Notes under the pieces: model-generated
What the model was told of the DNA's origin: nothing
Seen by the model: only the letters and a program-made list of their open reading frames with translations
Database searches by the model: none
Assembly: GCF_016863395.1 (NCBI RefSeq)
Contig: NZ_BOOU01000012.1
Location: 62,001-126,000 of the forward strand
Source: Sphaerisporangium rufum
GTDB taxonomy: Bacteria; Actinomycetota; Actinomycetes; Streptosporangiales; Streptosporangiaceae
DNA: 64,000 nt
Direction: 5' to 3'
Part shown: one piece after another, positions 51,703 to 59,256 of the stretch
Layout: the number at the start of each line of letters is the position of its first letter
Numbering within the stretch: position 1 is the first letter of the stretch
Translations under genes and position numbers: made by a program

Positions 51703-52622
51703 CGGGACCTCCGCAGCACCCGCATCTGCAGGGTGTTCAGCGCGACCAGCGCGACCAGCAGCACCACCGACAGCGCCGCGGCGCCGCCGAGGTCGAACCG
51801 GAAGAACGCGTCGCGGTAGACGACCATCACCATCGACACGGTGCTGTTGTCCGGGCCGCCGTTGGTGAGGATGAAGAACTGGTCGAAGGCCAGCAGCGAG
51901 CCGGTGACGCTGAGGATGAGCATCAGGGCGAGGGTGGGCCGCAGCAGCGGCAGGGTGATCCGGGTGAGGATCTGCCACCGGTTCGCGCCGTCGCTGCGCG
52001 CCGCCTCGTAGACCTCCACCGGGATGGCCTGCAGGCCGGTGAGCAGGATCAGCATGTTGAACCCGGCGAAGCGCCACAGCACCAGCGCGATCGTGGAGAA
52101 CAGCGCCATGTCCGGCGTGCCGAGCCACCGCACCGGCTCGCCGGTGACGCCGAGGGCGCGCAGCATCGGGTCGATCGGCCCGAAGTCGTTGTTCAGCATG
52201 CCGTAGAACAGCAGCGCGGCGGCGGCGAAGCCCACCGCGCCGGGCAGGAAGAAGGCGGTGCGGAAGAAGCCGACGCCGGGCCGCCGGTCCTGAACCAGCA
52301 GCGCCAGCCCCAGGGCCAGCGCGGACAGCAGCACGGTGATGATCGCGGTGTACTTGAGGGTGAACGCCACCGCGTCCAGGAACAGCGGGTCGTCGGCGAC
52401 CTTCAGGTAGTTGCGCGGCGCGTTGAGCGCGGCGGGCCCGAGCAGCGGCCAGCGGTTCAGCGACATCCACACCACCAGCACCAGCGGCGCGACGAACAGC
52501 ACGCCCACGACGGCGGCCACCGGGGCCGCGTACAGCCAGCCGGTCACCGCGCGGCGCCGCCGGCGGCGGGCTGGGGGCGCCGCGGCGGGCGCGGCCGGCC
52601 GCCCGGTCAGCGTCGCCGTCAC
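51699..52622 (-). CDS. ABC sugar permease, MalF type (arabinoside locus)
   Basis: 307 residues; GTG start overlapping the lipoprotein stop (GTGA). A basic Pro/Ala-rich N-terminus (ARRRRRRAVTG) is followed by six membrane helices, with the EAA loop EVYEAARSDGANRWQILTRITLPLLRPTL. CUT1 signatures include GWLYAAPVAAVVGVLFVAPLVLVVWMSL and QFFILTNGGPDNST. It forms the channel with the downstream MalG-type gene. Confidence 0.93.
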   Translation of the reverse strand: MTATLTGRPAAPAAAPPARRRRRRAVTGWLYAAPVAAVVGVLFVAPLVLVVWMSLNRWPLLGPAALNAPRNYLKVADDPLFLDAVAFTLKYTAIITVLLSALALGLALLVQDRRPGVGFFRTAFFLPGAVGFAAAALLFYGMLNNDFGPIDPMLRALGVTGEPVRWLGTPDMALFSTIALVLWRFAGFNMLILLTGLQAIPVEVYEAARSDGANRWQILTRITLPLLRPTLALMLILSVTGSLLAFDQFFILTNGGPDNSTVSMVMVVYRDAFFRFDLGGAAALSVVLLVALVALNTLQMRVLRRSR

Positions 52623-53875
52623 TGCCGCAGCGACTTCGTGATCTCGGCGTTGAGCCGGGTGACCTGGCCCGGGTCGCCGAAGACCGCCTCGCGGGCGACC
52701 CGCAGCCAGGGCCCCTGCGGGTCGTTGAAGGTCTGCCCGAATCGCGGCGCGTACGGGGTGCGGCCCTTGCCGACCAGTGAGTTGATCAGTACGACCCGCG
52801 GGTCCTTCGCGGAGTACCTGTTGGCCGCCAGGTCGGTGCGCGCGACCACGTCCTTGTTCTTCGCCATGATCTCGACCTGCGCCTGGTCCGACAGCGTCCA
52901 GGACAGGAACTCCCATGCCGCGTCGGGGTGCGCGGAGGTGGCCGAGATGCCGATCGAGTCGCCGCCGACGAACGTCGACGCGCCGCCGTCCGGCCCGGCG
53001 ATGGGGGCCACGCCGATCTTCAGGTCCGCGGGCATCGAGCCGAGGGTGGTGGACGGCATCGGCATCACGCCGATCTCCCCCTTGGGGAAGAACCCGGTCC
53101 AGGTCGGGCCCTGCTCGTCCTTGGCGGCTGGGCCGGCGACGCCGGTTGCGTACAGGTCGCGGTAGACGGCGAACACGTCGGTCATCGGCGGCCGGTCGTT
53201 GAGCGACTCGGTGCCCTCGGCGTTCATCACCTCGCCGCCGGCCGCCCAGACCGAGGGCCAGAAGGTGAACACGTAGCAGCCGCCGCAGTTGCCGCCGAAG
53301 AACGTGCCGTGCACCTTGCCACCCTTGCCCAGCCTGCGCTGGACGGTGGCGGCCTGCTCGGCGAACTCCTTCAGCGTTGTCGGGCCCCGCTCGGGGTCCA
53401 GCCCGGCCTTGGCGTACAGGTCCTTGTTCCAGAACCAGACCGACAGATCCAGGGTGTGCGGCACCGTGTACCGGCGGCCGTCCATGGTGCCGAGCTTCAT
53501 GTGCGAGGGCGCCAGCGCGGCCTGGAACGGCAGCGCGCCGATCCGGTCGGTGATGTCGAGGTACAGCCCCTGGGCGGTGTAGTTGGGGACGAAGATGACA
53601 TCGGAGGCGAACACGTCGGGGAGCTGCCTGGCGCCCGCGGCGGCGGCGATCCGCGGCTGGTAGTTGTCGGTGGGGATGACGGTCAGCCTGACCTGGTTCC
53701 GGTGGCCGGAGTTGTAGGCCTTCACCAGCCGCTCGCTCTGCGCCTGGGTGGCCGCCCGGGTCCACATGGTGATGGTCACCGGGCCGTCGCCGGACGGTGC
53801 GGCGGTGCCGCCGCCGCAGGCCGTCGTCAGCGCCAGCGCCCCCGCCAGGGCGGCGCGGACCAGCGTTCGTCTCAT
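52619..53875 (-). CDS. ABC sugar-binding lipoprotein (arabinoside locus)
   Basis: 418 residues. Signal peptide with lipobox LTTAC (Cys20), Gly-rich linker, then a CUT1 binding fold: VTITMWTRAATQAQSERLVKAYNSGH, PDVFASDVIFVPNYTAQGLYLDIT, YTVPHTLDLSVWFWNKDLYAKAGLDP, GEIGVMPMPSTTLG, ATSAHPDAAWEFLSWTLSDQAQ. It binds the sugar at the membrane surface for the two permeases and the GH127 enzyme encoded in the same operon. Its promoter (TTGACA/TAGGTT) is overlapped by an AGGTTTTCG operator, and a LacI gene is divergent next to it. Confidence 0.93.
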   Translation of the reverse strand: MRRTLVRAALAGALALTTACGGGTAAPSGDGPVTITMWTRAATQAQSERLVKAYNSGHRNQVRLTVIPTDNYQPRIAAAAGARQLPDVFASDVIFVPNYTAQGLYLDITDRIGALPFQAALAPSHMKLGTMDGRRYTVPHTLDLSVWFWNKDLYAKAGLDPERGPTTLKEFAEQAATVQRRLGKGGKVHGTFFGGNCGGCYVFTFWPSVWAAGGEVMNAEGTESLNDRPPMTDVFAVYRDLYATGVAGPAAKDEQGPTWTGFFPKGEIGVMPMPSTTLGSMPADLKIGVAPIAGPDGGASTFVGGDSIGISATSAHPDAAWEFLSWTLSDQAQVEIMAKNKDVVARTDLAANRYSAKDPRVVLINSLVGKGRTPYAPRFGQTFNDPQGPWLRVAREAVFGDPGQVTRLNAEITKSLRQ

Positions 53876-53907
53876 TGCGCTCTCCTTCGAATCGGCGGGC
53901 TCCTAAA

Positions 53908-53923
53908 AGGTTTTCGGAAACCT
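53908..53923. promoter_or_regulatory. LacI-type operator on the arabinoside transporter promoter
   Basis: AGGTTTTCGGAAACCT has perfect 6-bp arms (AGGTTT/AAACCT) and lies on the -10 box of the transport operon. It shares AGGTTTTCG with the two elements upstream of GH43. Confidence 0.75.
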
Positions 53924-53947
53924 AGAAGAAACGCAACACCCTGTCAA
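53919..53947 (-). promoter_or_regulatory. Promoter of the ABC-GH127 operon
   Basis: On the minus strand TTGACA (53942-53947), 17 bp, TAGGTT (53919-53924). The operator overlaps the -10 box, giving a straightforward steric repression layout. Confidence 0.75.
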
Positions 53948-53980
53948 CGGATGCTATGGTCGAAGCGGAGTGTGGTGCGA

Positions 53981-53996
53981 TCGAAAGGGGTTTCGA
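53981..53996. promoter_or_regulatory. Inverted repeat just before the first lacI start
   Basis: TCGAAA-GGGG-TTTCGA, perfect 6-bp arms, ends four bases before the ATG and includes the likely ribosome binding region. Related to the AGGTTTTCG elements through TTTCGA; candidate autoregulatory site. Confidence 0.45.
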
Positions 53997-53999
53997 GGG

Positions 54000-55001
54000 A
54001 TGGCGGACAGACGGGTGACCATCAGCGACGTGGCCGCCCGGGCGGGGGTGTCCATCGCGACCGCCTCCAAGGCGCTGAACGGGCGGCAGGACGTGCGCGA
54101 CTCCACCCGCCGCCGGGTGCTCGCCGTGGCGCACGAGCTGTCCTTCCAGCCCAACGCGCTGGCCCGCGGGCTGCTGACCGGGCAGACCCGCACCGTCGGG
54201 CTGCTCACCTCCGGCTGCAACGGGCGGTTCGACTTCCCGGTGCTGCTCGGCGCCGAGGACGCCTTCGGGGCCGGGGAGATGGCGGTGCTGCTGTGCGACG
54301 CGCGGGGCGACGCGATCCGCGAGCAGCACCACCTGCGCGCCCTGCTGTCCCGGCAGGTCGACGGGCTGATCGTGGTGGGCGACAGCACCAACCCGCGGCC
54401 CTCGCTGGGCGCCGGGGTGCCGGTGCCGGTCGTCTACGCCTACGCGCCGTCGGAGGACCCCGCGGACGTGTCCTTCGTGCCGGACGACGTCGACGGGGCG
54501 ATGCTGGCGGTCGGGCACCTGCTGGCGATGGGCCGGCGGTCCATCGCGCACATCAGCGGCCCGGCGAACTACACGGCGGTCCAGGAGCGGGCCGAGGGCG
54601 TGCGGCGCGCGCTGGAGGAGGCCGGGGTGGCGCAGACCGGCCGCACCCTGGTGGGGGAGTGGTCGCAGCGCTGGGGCCGGCACGCGGCCGAGATCCTGCT
54701 GATGTCGGAGCCGCAGGTCGACGCGGTGTTCTGCGGGAACGACCAGATCGCGGCGGGTTTCCTGGACATCGCGCGCGAGCGCGGCCGGCGGGTGCCGGAG
54801 GACATCGCGGTGGTGGGCTACGACAACTGGGAGATCCTCGCCGGCGAGACCCGGCCGCCGCTCACCACGGTGGACATGAACCTGGAGCGGCTCGGGCGCA
54901 CCGCGGCCCAGCACCTGTTCGCGGCGATCGACGGCCGGGCCACCCCGGGCGTGCACCGGATGCCGTGCCGGCTGGTCATCCGCGACTCCACCGCTCCCTG
55001 A
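54000..55001 (+). CDS. LacI-family repressor, candidate master of the AGGTTTTCG regulon
   Basis: 333 residues from the ATG at 54000. The helix-turn-helix is RVTISDVAARAGVSIATASKALNGRQDV, then a hinge helix, then the sugar-sensing domain (TVGLLTSGCNGRFDFPVLLGAEDAFG, DGLIVVGDSTNP, AVFCGNDQIAAGFLDIARERGRRVPEDIAVVGYDN). It is divergent from the lipoprotein-permease-GH127 operon, 124 bases between starts, and the shared region contains the AGGTTTTCG operator. Genes divergent from an ABC operon usually encode its repressor, so I infer it controls that operon and GH43. A second lacI follows 44 bases downstream. Confidence 0.93.
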   Translation: MADRRVTISDVAARAGVSIATASKALNGRQDVRDSTRRRVLAVAHELSFQPNALARGLLTGQTRTVGLLTSGCNGRFDFPVLLGAEDAFGAGEMAVLLCDARGDAIREQHHLRALLSRQVDGLIVVGDSTNPRPSLGAGVPVPVVYAYAPSEDPADVSFVPDDVDGAMLAVGHLLAMGRRSIAHISGPANYTAVQERAEGVRRALEEAGVAQTGRTLVGEWSQRWGRHAAEILLMSEPQVDAVFCGNDQIAAGFLDIARERGRRVPEDIAVVGYDNWEILAGETRPPLTTVDMNLERLGRTAAQHLFAAIDGRATPGVHRMPCRLVIRDSTAP

Positions 55002-55045
55002 CCGGCCGGCCGCCGGTGGCATCCGCAGCCCGCGAAGGAGAGGCA

Positions 55046-56062
55046 ATGGTTCAACCGCGATCACCGGTGATCACCGACGTGGCGAGGGAGGCGGGGGTAT
55101 CGCACCAGACGGTCTCGCGGGTGCTCAACGACCACCCCCACGTGCGCCGGGAGACGCGCGCCCGGGTGCTCGCCGCCATCGACAAGCTCGGCTACCGCCG
55201 CAGCTTCGCCGCCCGCGCCCTGGCCACCCGGCACACCCGCACGCTCGGCGTGGTGGGCCTGGACACCACGCTGTACGGGCCGGCCTGCACCGTGCAGGCG
55301 ATCGAGCGGGCCGCCCGGGCGGCCGGCTACTTCGTCAGCGTGGTGAGCCTGCCGCTGACCGGCGCCGGTGAGGTGGGCGAGGCCCTGGACTACCTGGCCG
55401 ACCAGGATGTGGACGGCATCGTGGTGGTCGCGCCGCAGCGCGCCACCGCCCAGGCGCTGGCCGACTTCCCGCCGGACATCCCGGCGGTCGCGGTGGAGGG
55501 CGGCGCGGCCGGGGAGGTCTCGGTGGTCTGCGTCGACCAGGCCGCGGGCGGCCGGGCGGTCACCGAGCACCTGCTCGGGCTCGGGCACCGTACGGTGTGG
55601 CACGTGCGCGGCCCGGCCGATTGGCTGGAGGCCGACGGGCGGGTGGCGGGGTGGCGTGCCGCGCTGGCCGCCGCCGGGCGGGAGGTTCCCGAGGTGCTGG
55701 CCGGGGACTGGAGCCCGCGGTCGGGGTACGAGGCCGGGCGGATCCTGGCCGCCCGCGACGATGTCACCGCGGTGTTCGTGGCCAGCGACCAGATGGCGCT
55801 CGGCCTGCTGCGCGCGTTCGGCGAGCGCGGTGTGCGGGTGCCGGAGCAGATCAGCGTCGCCGCCTTCGACGACATCCCCGAGGCGGAGTTCTTCTCGCCG
55901 CCGCTGACCACCGTGCGGCAGGACTTCGCCGCGGTCGGCCGGCAGAGCATCGAAGTGCTGCTGCGGCTGCTGCGGTCCGGTGGCGGGCACCGGCCGGAGC
56001 GGGTCGTCGTGCCGCCGGTGCTGGTGCCCCGGGCGAGCACGGCGGCCCTGCGCCACCCCTGA
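55046..56062 (+). CDS. Second LacI-family repressor of the arabinoside locus
   Basis: 338 residues; ATG with AAGGAG six bases upstream. Helix-turn-helix VITDVAREAGVSHQTVSRVLNDHPHV, hinge YRRSFAARALAT, sensor domain with TRTLGVVGLDTTLYGPACTVQAIERAA and QMALGLLRAFGERGVRVPEQISVAAFDDI. It follows the first lacI in the same direction and differs from it in the recognition helix (HQTVSRV against IATASKA), so it should read a different operator. The TGTTAACGTTAACA palindrome ahead of GH43 is the closest candidate. No other target is visible. Confidence 0.93.
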   Translation: MVQPRSPVITDVAREAGVSHQTVSRVLNDHPHVRRETRARVLAAIDKLGYRRSFAARALATRHTRTLGVVGLDTTLYGPACTVQAIERAARAAGYFVSVVSLPLTGAGEVGEALDYLADQDVDGIVVVAPQRATAQALADFPPDIPAVAVEGGAAGEVSVVCVDQAAGGRAVTEHLLGLGHRTVWHVRGPADWLEADGRVAGWRAALAAAGREVPEVLAGDWSPRSGYEAGRILAARDDVTAVFVASDQMALGLLRAFGERGVRVPEQISVAAFDDIPEAEFFSPPLTTVRQDFAAVGRQSIEVLLRLLRSGGGHRPERVVVPPVLVPRASTAALRHP

Positions 56063-56154
56063 AGGTCTTCCGATACGGCGGGTCGGCCGCCCGGCCGGCC
56101 GAAATGGCGGTAAAGTCAGCTGGTAATACATGAAATGGAAGGAGGCGAGCGGCG

Positions 56155-57093
56155 GTGCCCGAAGCCCTGTCGTGGTCCGACACCGGTTCCGTCCCCGGCC
56201 CCGGCGGGCCGGACATCCTGCTCCCCGACCCCGCCCGCGCGGTGGTGGCCGTCGCGCCGCCGGCGCGCGAGGCGGGCCACTGGGCCGGCGCGCCCAGCGC
56301 CGTCGAGGCCGGCGGCGAGATCTATCTCGCCTACCGGCTGCGGCGCCCGGTCGGTGCCGGCCGCGGGTACGCCATCGTGGTGGCCCGCTCCGCCGACGGG
56401 GTGCGCTTCGAGACCCTCACCACGATCACCCGGGATCGGATGGACGCCGAATCCCTGGAGCGGCCGGCCCTGGTGCGCACGCCCGAGGGACGCTGGCGGC
56501 TGTACCTGAGCTGTGCGACCCCGGGTACCAAGCACTGGCGGGTGGAGGTGCTGGAGGCGGCCGATCCGGCCGGCTTCGACCCGGCCGGGCGGGTGACCGT
56601 GCTGCCCGGCGACCCCAAGACCGGGGTCAAGGACCCCGTGATCGTCCAGCACGCCGGCGGGTGGCACCTGTGGGCGTCCTGCCACCCGCTGGCCGACCCC
56701 GACGAGACCGACCGGATGGTCACCGACTACGCCACCAGCGATGACGGCCTGGCCTGGACCTGGCAGGGCACCGCGCTGGCCGGCCGCCCCGGCCACTGGG
56801 ACGCGCGGGGCACCCGGGTCAGCGCGGTGCGCTTCGCCGGCGACCGCGTGCTGGCCTACTACGACGGCCGCGCCACCGCGGCGGAGAACTACGAGGAGCG
56901 CACCGGGGTCGCCGCGGGCGACGACCCCGCCGCGCTGGTGGCCCTTGGCGCCGCGCCCGCCGCGGCCTCCCCGTACCGGGGCGGCGGACTGCGCTACCTG
57001 GACGTGGTGGACCTGCCGGGCGGCCGGACCCGGCTGTACTACGAGTACACCAGGCCCGACGGCGGGCACGAGCTGCGTACCGAGCTCCGCTGA
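56155..57093 (+). CDS. Five-bladed beta-propeller glycoside hydrolase-like protein
   Basis: 312 residues from the GTG at 56155, with AAGGAGG nine bases upstream. It has GH43/GH32-like propeller motifs: [88 protein letters not shown] and [33 protein letters not shown]. The KDP and ERP acids could be catalytic. There is no signal peptide, so it is cytoplasmic. It follows the two lacI genes and probably belongs to the same sugar locus, but the substrate is not evident and some members of this group are poorly characterised. Confidence 0.72.
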   Translation: MPEALSWSDTGSVPGPGGPDILLPDPARAVVAVAPPAREAGHWAGAPSAVEAGGEIYLAYRLRRPVGAGRGYAIVVARSADGVRFETLTTITRDRMDAESLERPALVRTPEGRWRLYLSCATPGTKHWRVEVLEAADPAGFDPAGRVTVLPGDPKTGVKDPVIVQHAGGWHLWASCHPLADPDETDRMVTDYATSDDGLAWTWQGTALAGRPGHWDARGTRVSAVRFAGDRVLAYYDGRATAAENYEERTGVAAGDDPAALVALGAAPAAASPYRGGGLRYLDVVDLPGGRTRLYYEYTRPDGGHELRTELR

Positions 57094-57096
57094 GGC

Positions 57097-58053
57097 TCAG
57101 CCGGCGGCCGGCCGGCCGTTGCGCGCCTGCCGCTGGCCCGCCGGCCGGGCGCCGACCAGGCCGCCGGACCGCTCCCGGGGCCGCAGCCAGTCGCCGAAGT
57201 CCTCGCCGGTGATCTCCTGAAGCAGCCGGATGTCGTCGGCGAAGTAGGGGATTAGCCGTTCCCGCTGCTCCCAGGTCAGCGGGCGGCGCGAGTCGCCGCG
57301 ATGCTGGAGCAGCCGCTCCACCGCGGCGGCCGGCGCCGGCGGCAGCAGCCGGCGCGCCGACGACAGCAGCGCGTGCCGCACCCCGCCGTCCGGGTGCGCG
57401 GTGACGTTCTCCCGGGGCAGCTCGGTGAGCAGTCCCTGCCGCACTCCGAGGAACGCGCAGATCCGGTCCAGGGTGGCGGCGGGACGATCTACCAGGTCCC
57501 GGTAGCGGAACACCAGCACCTGCTCGCGCGGGAACAGGGCGTACAGCTCGCGGAGCTGCTCGCCGTACCGGCCGAGCCCCACGTAGTGCCAGAAGTGCGC
57601 CCAGCCGGCGGCGATCCGCTCCGGCTCGGCGGCACAGGCGCGCACCACGTCGCCGATCGGCTCCAGGCCGGCCGACCACAGGTGCGTCCAGTTGGAGTGG
57701 GCCCGCTCGACCGGGTCGCGAAGGATCACGATCAGCCGGGCGCGGGGGATCAGCTCCCGGACGCGGCGCCGGGCGCCCGCGTCGTACAGGTAGAACGGGG
57801 TGGCCTCGCCGGTCAGCGCGCCGGCCGGGGCCGGGTCGAACAGCGCTTCGTACTCCTCGCGCCGCCAGACGTGCTCCCGGTAGGTCTCGGCGTCCCCCGG
57901 ACCGCCCCGGGCCGGCGGCGGCCCGTCGGTGAGGAAGAACTTGGGCTCCTTGATCCTGGACAGGTGGAGGTCCGGGTGCCGCTGCAGGGCGGCGTGCAGC
58001 GCCGTCGTTCCCGCCTTCGGGACGCCGGCGATCAGGAAGTCCGGTAGTGCCAC
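57097..58053 (-). CDS. PAPS-dependent sulfotransferase
   Basis: About 318 residues. Start choice: the ATG at 58057-58059 touches GGGAGG directly, while the GTG at 58051-58053 has GGAGG six bases upstream and fits better. The 5'-phosphosulfate loop is FLIAGVPKAGTTALHAAL; the 3'-phosphate motif is RLIVILRDPVERAHSNWTHLW; the Gly-rich end is YFADDIRLLQEITGEDFGDWL. It transfers sulfate from PAPS to a hydroxyl or amine of a carbohydrate or metabolite in the cytoplasm. It lies divergent from a TauE-like sulfite exporter, which suggests a sulfur-related context. A hairpin-like repeat lies just ahead of it. The C-terminal tail is Arg/Gly-rich. Confidence 0.9.
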   Translation of the reverse strand: MALPDFLIAGVPKAGTTALHAALQRHPDLHLSRIKEPKFFLTDGPPPARGGPGDAETYREHVWRREEYEALFDPAPAGALTGEATPFYLYDAGARRRVRELIPRARLIVILRDPVERAHSNWTHLWSAGLEPIGDVVRACAAEPERIAAGWAHFWHYVGLGRYGEQLRELYALFPREQVLVFRYRDLVDRPAATLDRICAFLGVRQGLLTELPRENVTAHPDGGVRHALLSSARRLLPPAPAAAVERLLQHRGDSRRPLTWEQRERLIPYFADDIRLLQEITGEDFGDWLRPRERSGGLVGARPAGQRQARNGRPAAG

Positions 58054-58070
58054 GTTCATCCTCCCACTTC

Positions 58071-58086
58071 AGGGTCTAAGGACCCT
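58071..58086. promoter_or_regulatory. Inverted repeat in the sulfotransferase leader
   Basis: AGGGTC-TAAG-GACCCT, perfect 6-bp arms, 18 bases before the sulfotransferase start. Possible operator or small RNA hairpin. Confidence 0.45.
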
Positions 58087-58180
58087 TTACCTACCAGATA
58101 TGGGGGATACTAGGCCTCCGGCTTCTGTGCGTCGATCGGGGGGAGTCCGCGTTACCGTCCACATCCGGCCATGTCCGAGC

Positions 58181-58209
58181 TTGACCGATATGCCAACGGG
58201 CTAGATGAT
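58181..58209 (+). promoter_or_regulatory. Putative promoter of the TauE/SafE gene
   Basis: TTGACC (58181-58186), a 17-bp spacer and GATGAT (58204-58209), about 43 bases before the GTG start. The long palindrome overlaps the -10 box. Confidence 0.45.
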
Positions 58210-58237
58210 GATTCCTACTTGTATAGTAGGAATCATC
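58207..58237. promoter_or_regulatory. Long AT-rich palindrome upstream of the sulfite exporter gene
   Basis: Perfect 12-bp arms, GATGATTCCTAC (58207-58218) and its complement (58226-58237), around TTGTATA. In such GC-rich DNA this is highly unlikely by chance. Placed over the -10/start region it is most likely the operator of a dimeric repressor, perhaps one sensing sulfur status; it could also form an RNA hairpin. Confidence 0.8.
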
Positions 58238-58251
58238 GGAAAGGGGAGCCC

Positions 58252-59187
58252 GTGCGCGCGCTTATCCTGCTCGGGCTGGTCGGCCTCGCGGCCCAGCTCG
58301 TCGACGGCAGCCTGGGGATGGCATATGGCGTCACCTCGACCACGCTGCTGCTCGCCATCGGCACCAACGCGGCGGCCGCCTCTGCCACCGTCCACCTGGC
58401 GGAAATCGGCACCACGCTCGCCTCGGGCATCTCCCACTGGCGCTTCGGCAACGTCGACTGGAAGGTCGTCGCCAAGATCGGCGTTCCCGGAGCCGTCGGC
58501 GCCTTCGCCGGCGCCACCTTCCTGTCCAGCCTGTCCACCGAGGTGGCGGCGCCGGTCATGTCCATCATCCTGCTGACGCTCGGCGTCTACATCCTCATCC
58601 GGTTCACCGCGTTCGGCCTGCCCCGCAGCAACCTGGGCAAGCCGCTGCGCCGCCGCTTCCTCGCCCCGCTCGGCCTGGTCGCCGGCTTCGTCGACGCGAC
58701 CGGCGGCGGCGGATGGGGCCCGGTCGGCACCCCGGCCATCCTGGCCAGCGGCCGGCTGGCGCCGCGCAAGGTGATCGGGTCCGTCGACGCCAGCGAGTTC
58801 CTGGTCGCCATCGCCGCCAGCATCGGCTTCTTCGTCGGCATCGGCTCGGAGAACATCAACTTCGCCTGGGTCGCCGTCCTGCTGCTCGGTGGCGTCATCG
58901 CCGCGCCGATCGCCGCCTGGCTCGTCCGGCACATCCCGCCGCGCGTTCTCGGCTCCGCCGTCGGCGGGGTCATCGTGCTGACCAACGTGCGGACCTTGCT
59001 GCGCAGCGACTGGATCGACGCCCCGGGCGGCGTCCAGGCCACCGCCTACATCGTCATCGCGGCGATCTGGATCGCGGCCATCGTCTACTCGGTACGCGAG
59101 TACCGCCGGGACAAGGAGCGCGAGTCCGTCGAGGCGGTCGAGGCCGAGCTCGCCGCGCGCCGCACCGAGGAGACCACCCCCGCCTGA
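58252..59187 (+). CDS. TauE/SafE-family sulfite/organosulfur exporter
   Basis: 311 residues from the GTG at 58252 with AAGGGGAG upstream; the longer frame includes the palindrome and is not coding. Eight or so membrane helices are visible with the duplicated family motifs: LVGLAAQLVDGSLGMAYGVTSTTLLLAIG in the first half and LGLVAGFVDATGGGGWGPVGTPAILASGRLAPRKVIGSVDASEF in the second. Members export sulfite, sulfoacetate or similar anions across the cytoplasmic membrane. Regulation through the long palindrome at 58207-58237 is inferred. It is divergent from a sulfotransferase. Confidence 0.9.
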   Translation: MRALILLGLVGLAAQLVDGSLGMAYGVTSTTLLLAIGTNAAAASATVHLAEIGTTLASGISHWRFGNVDWKVVAKIGVPGAVGAFAGATFLSSLSTEVAAPVMSIILLTLGVYILIRFTAFGLPRSNLGKPLRRRFLAPLGLVAGFVDATGGGGWGPVGTPAILASGRLAPRKVIGSVDASEFLVAIAASIGFFVGIGSENINFAWVAVLLLGGVIAAPIAAWLVRHIPPRVLGSAVGGVIVLTNVRTLLRSDWIDAPGGVQATAYIVIAAIWIAAIVYSVREYRRDKERESVEAVEAELAARRTEETTPA

Positions 59188-59203
59188 GCCTTCACTTCGC
59201 AAC

Positions 59204-59244
59204 GGCACCGGCCCCGCGTCCTCGGTGGATGCGGGGCCGGTGCC
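59204..59244. terminator. Bidirectional terminator hairpin
   Basis: GGCACCGGCCCCGC (59204-59217) pairs perfectly with 59231-59244 across a 13-base loop, between the convergent TauE/SafE gene and the PPDK-like gene. Confidence 0.75.
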
Positions 59245-59256
59245 ATGCGGTTCGGA

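Noticed and set aside
58171-58251. Upstream ATG for the TauE/SafE gene
   Set aside because: The extension would read through the promoter and the perfect palindrome. The GTG at 58252 has AAGGGGAG and begins at the first membrane helix.
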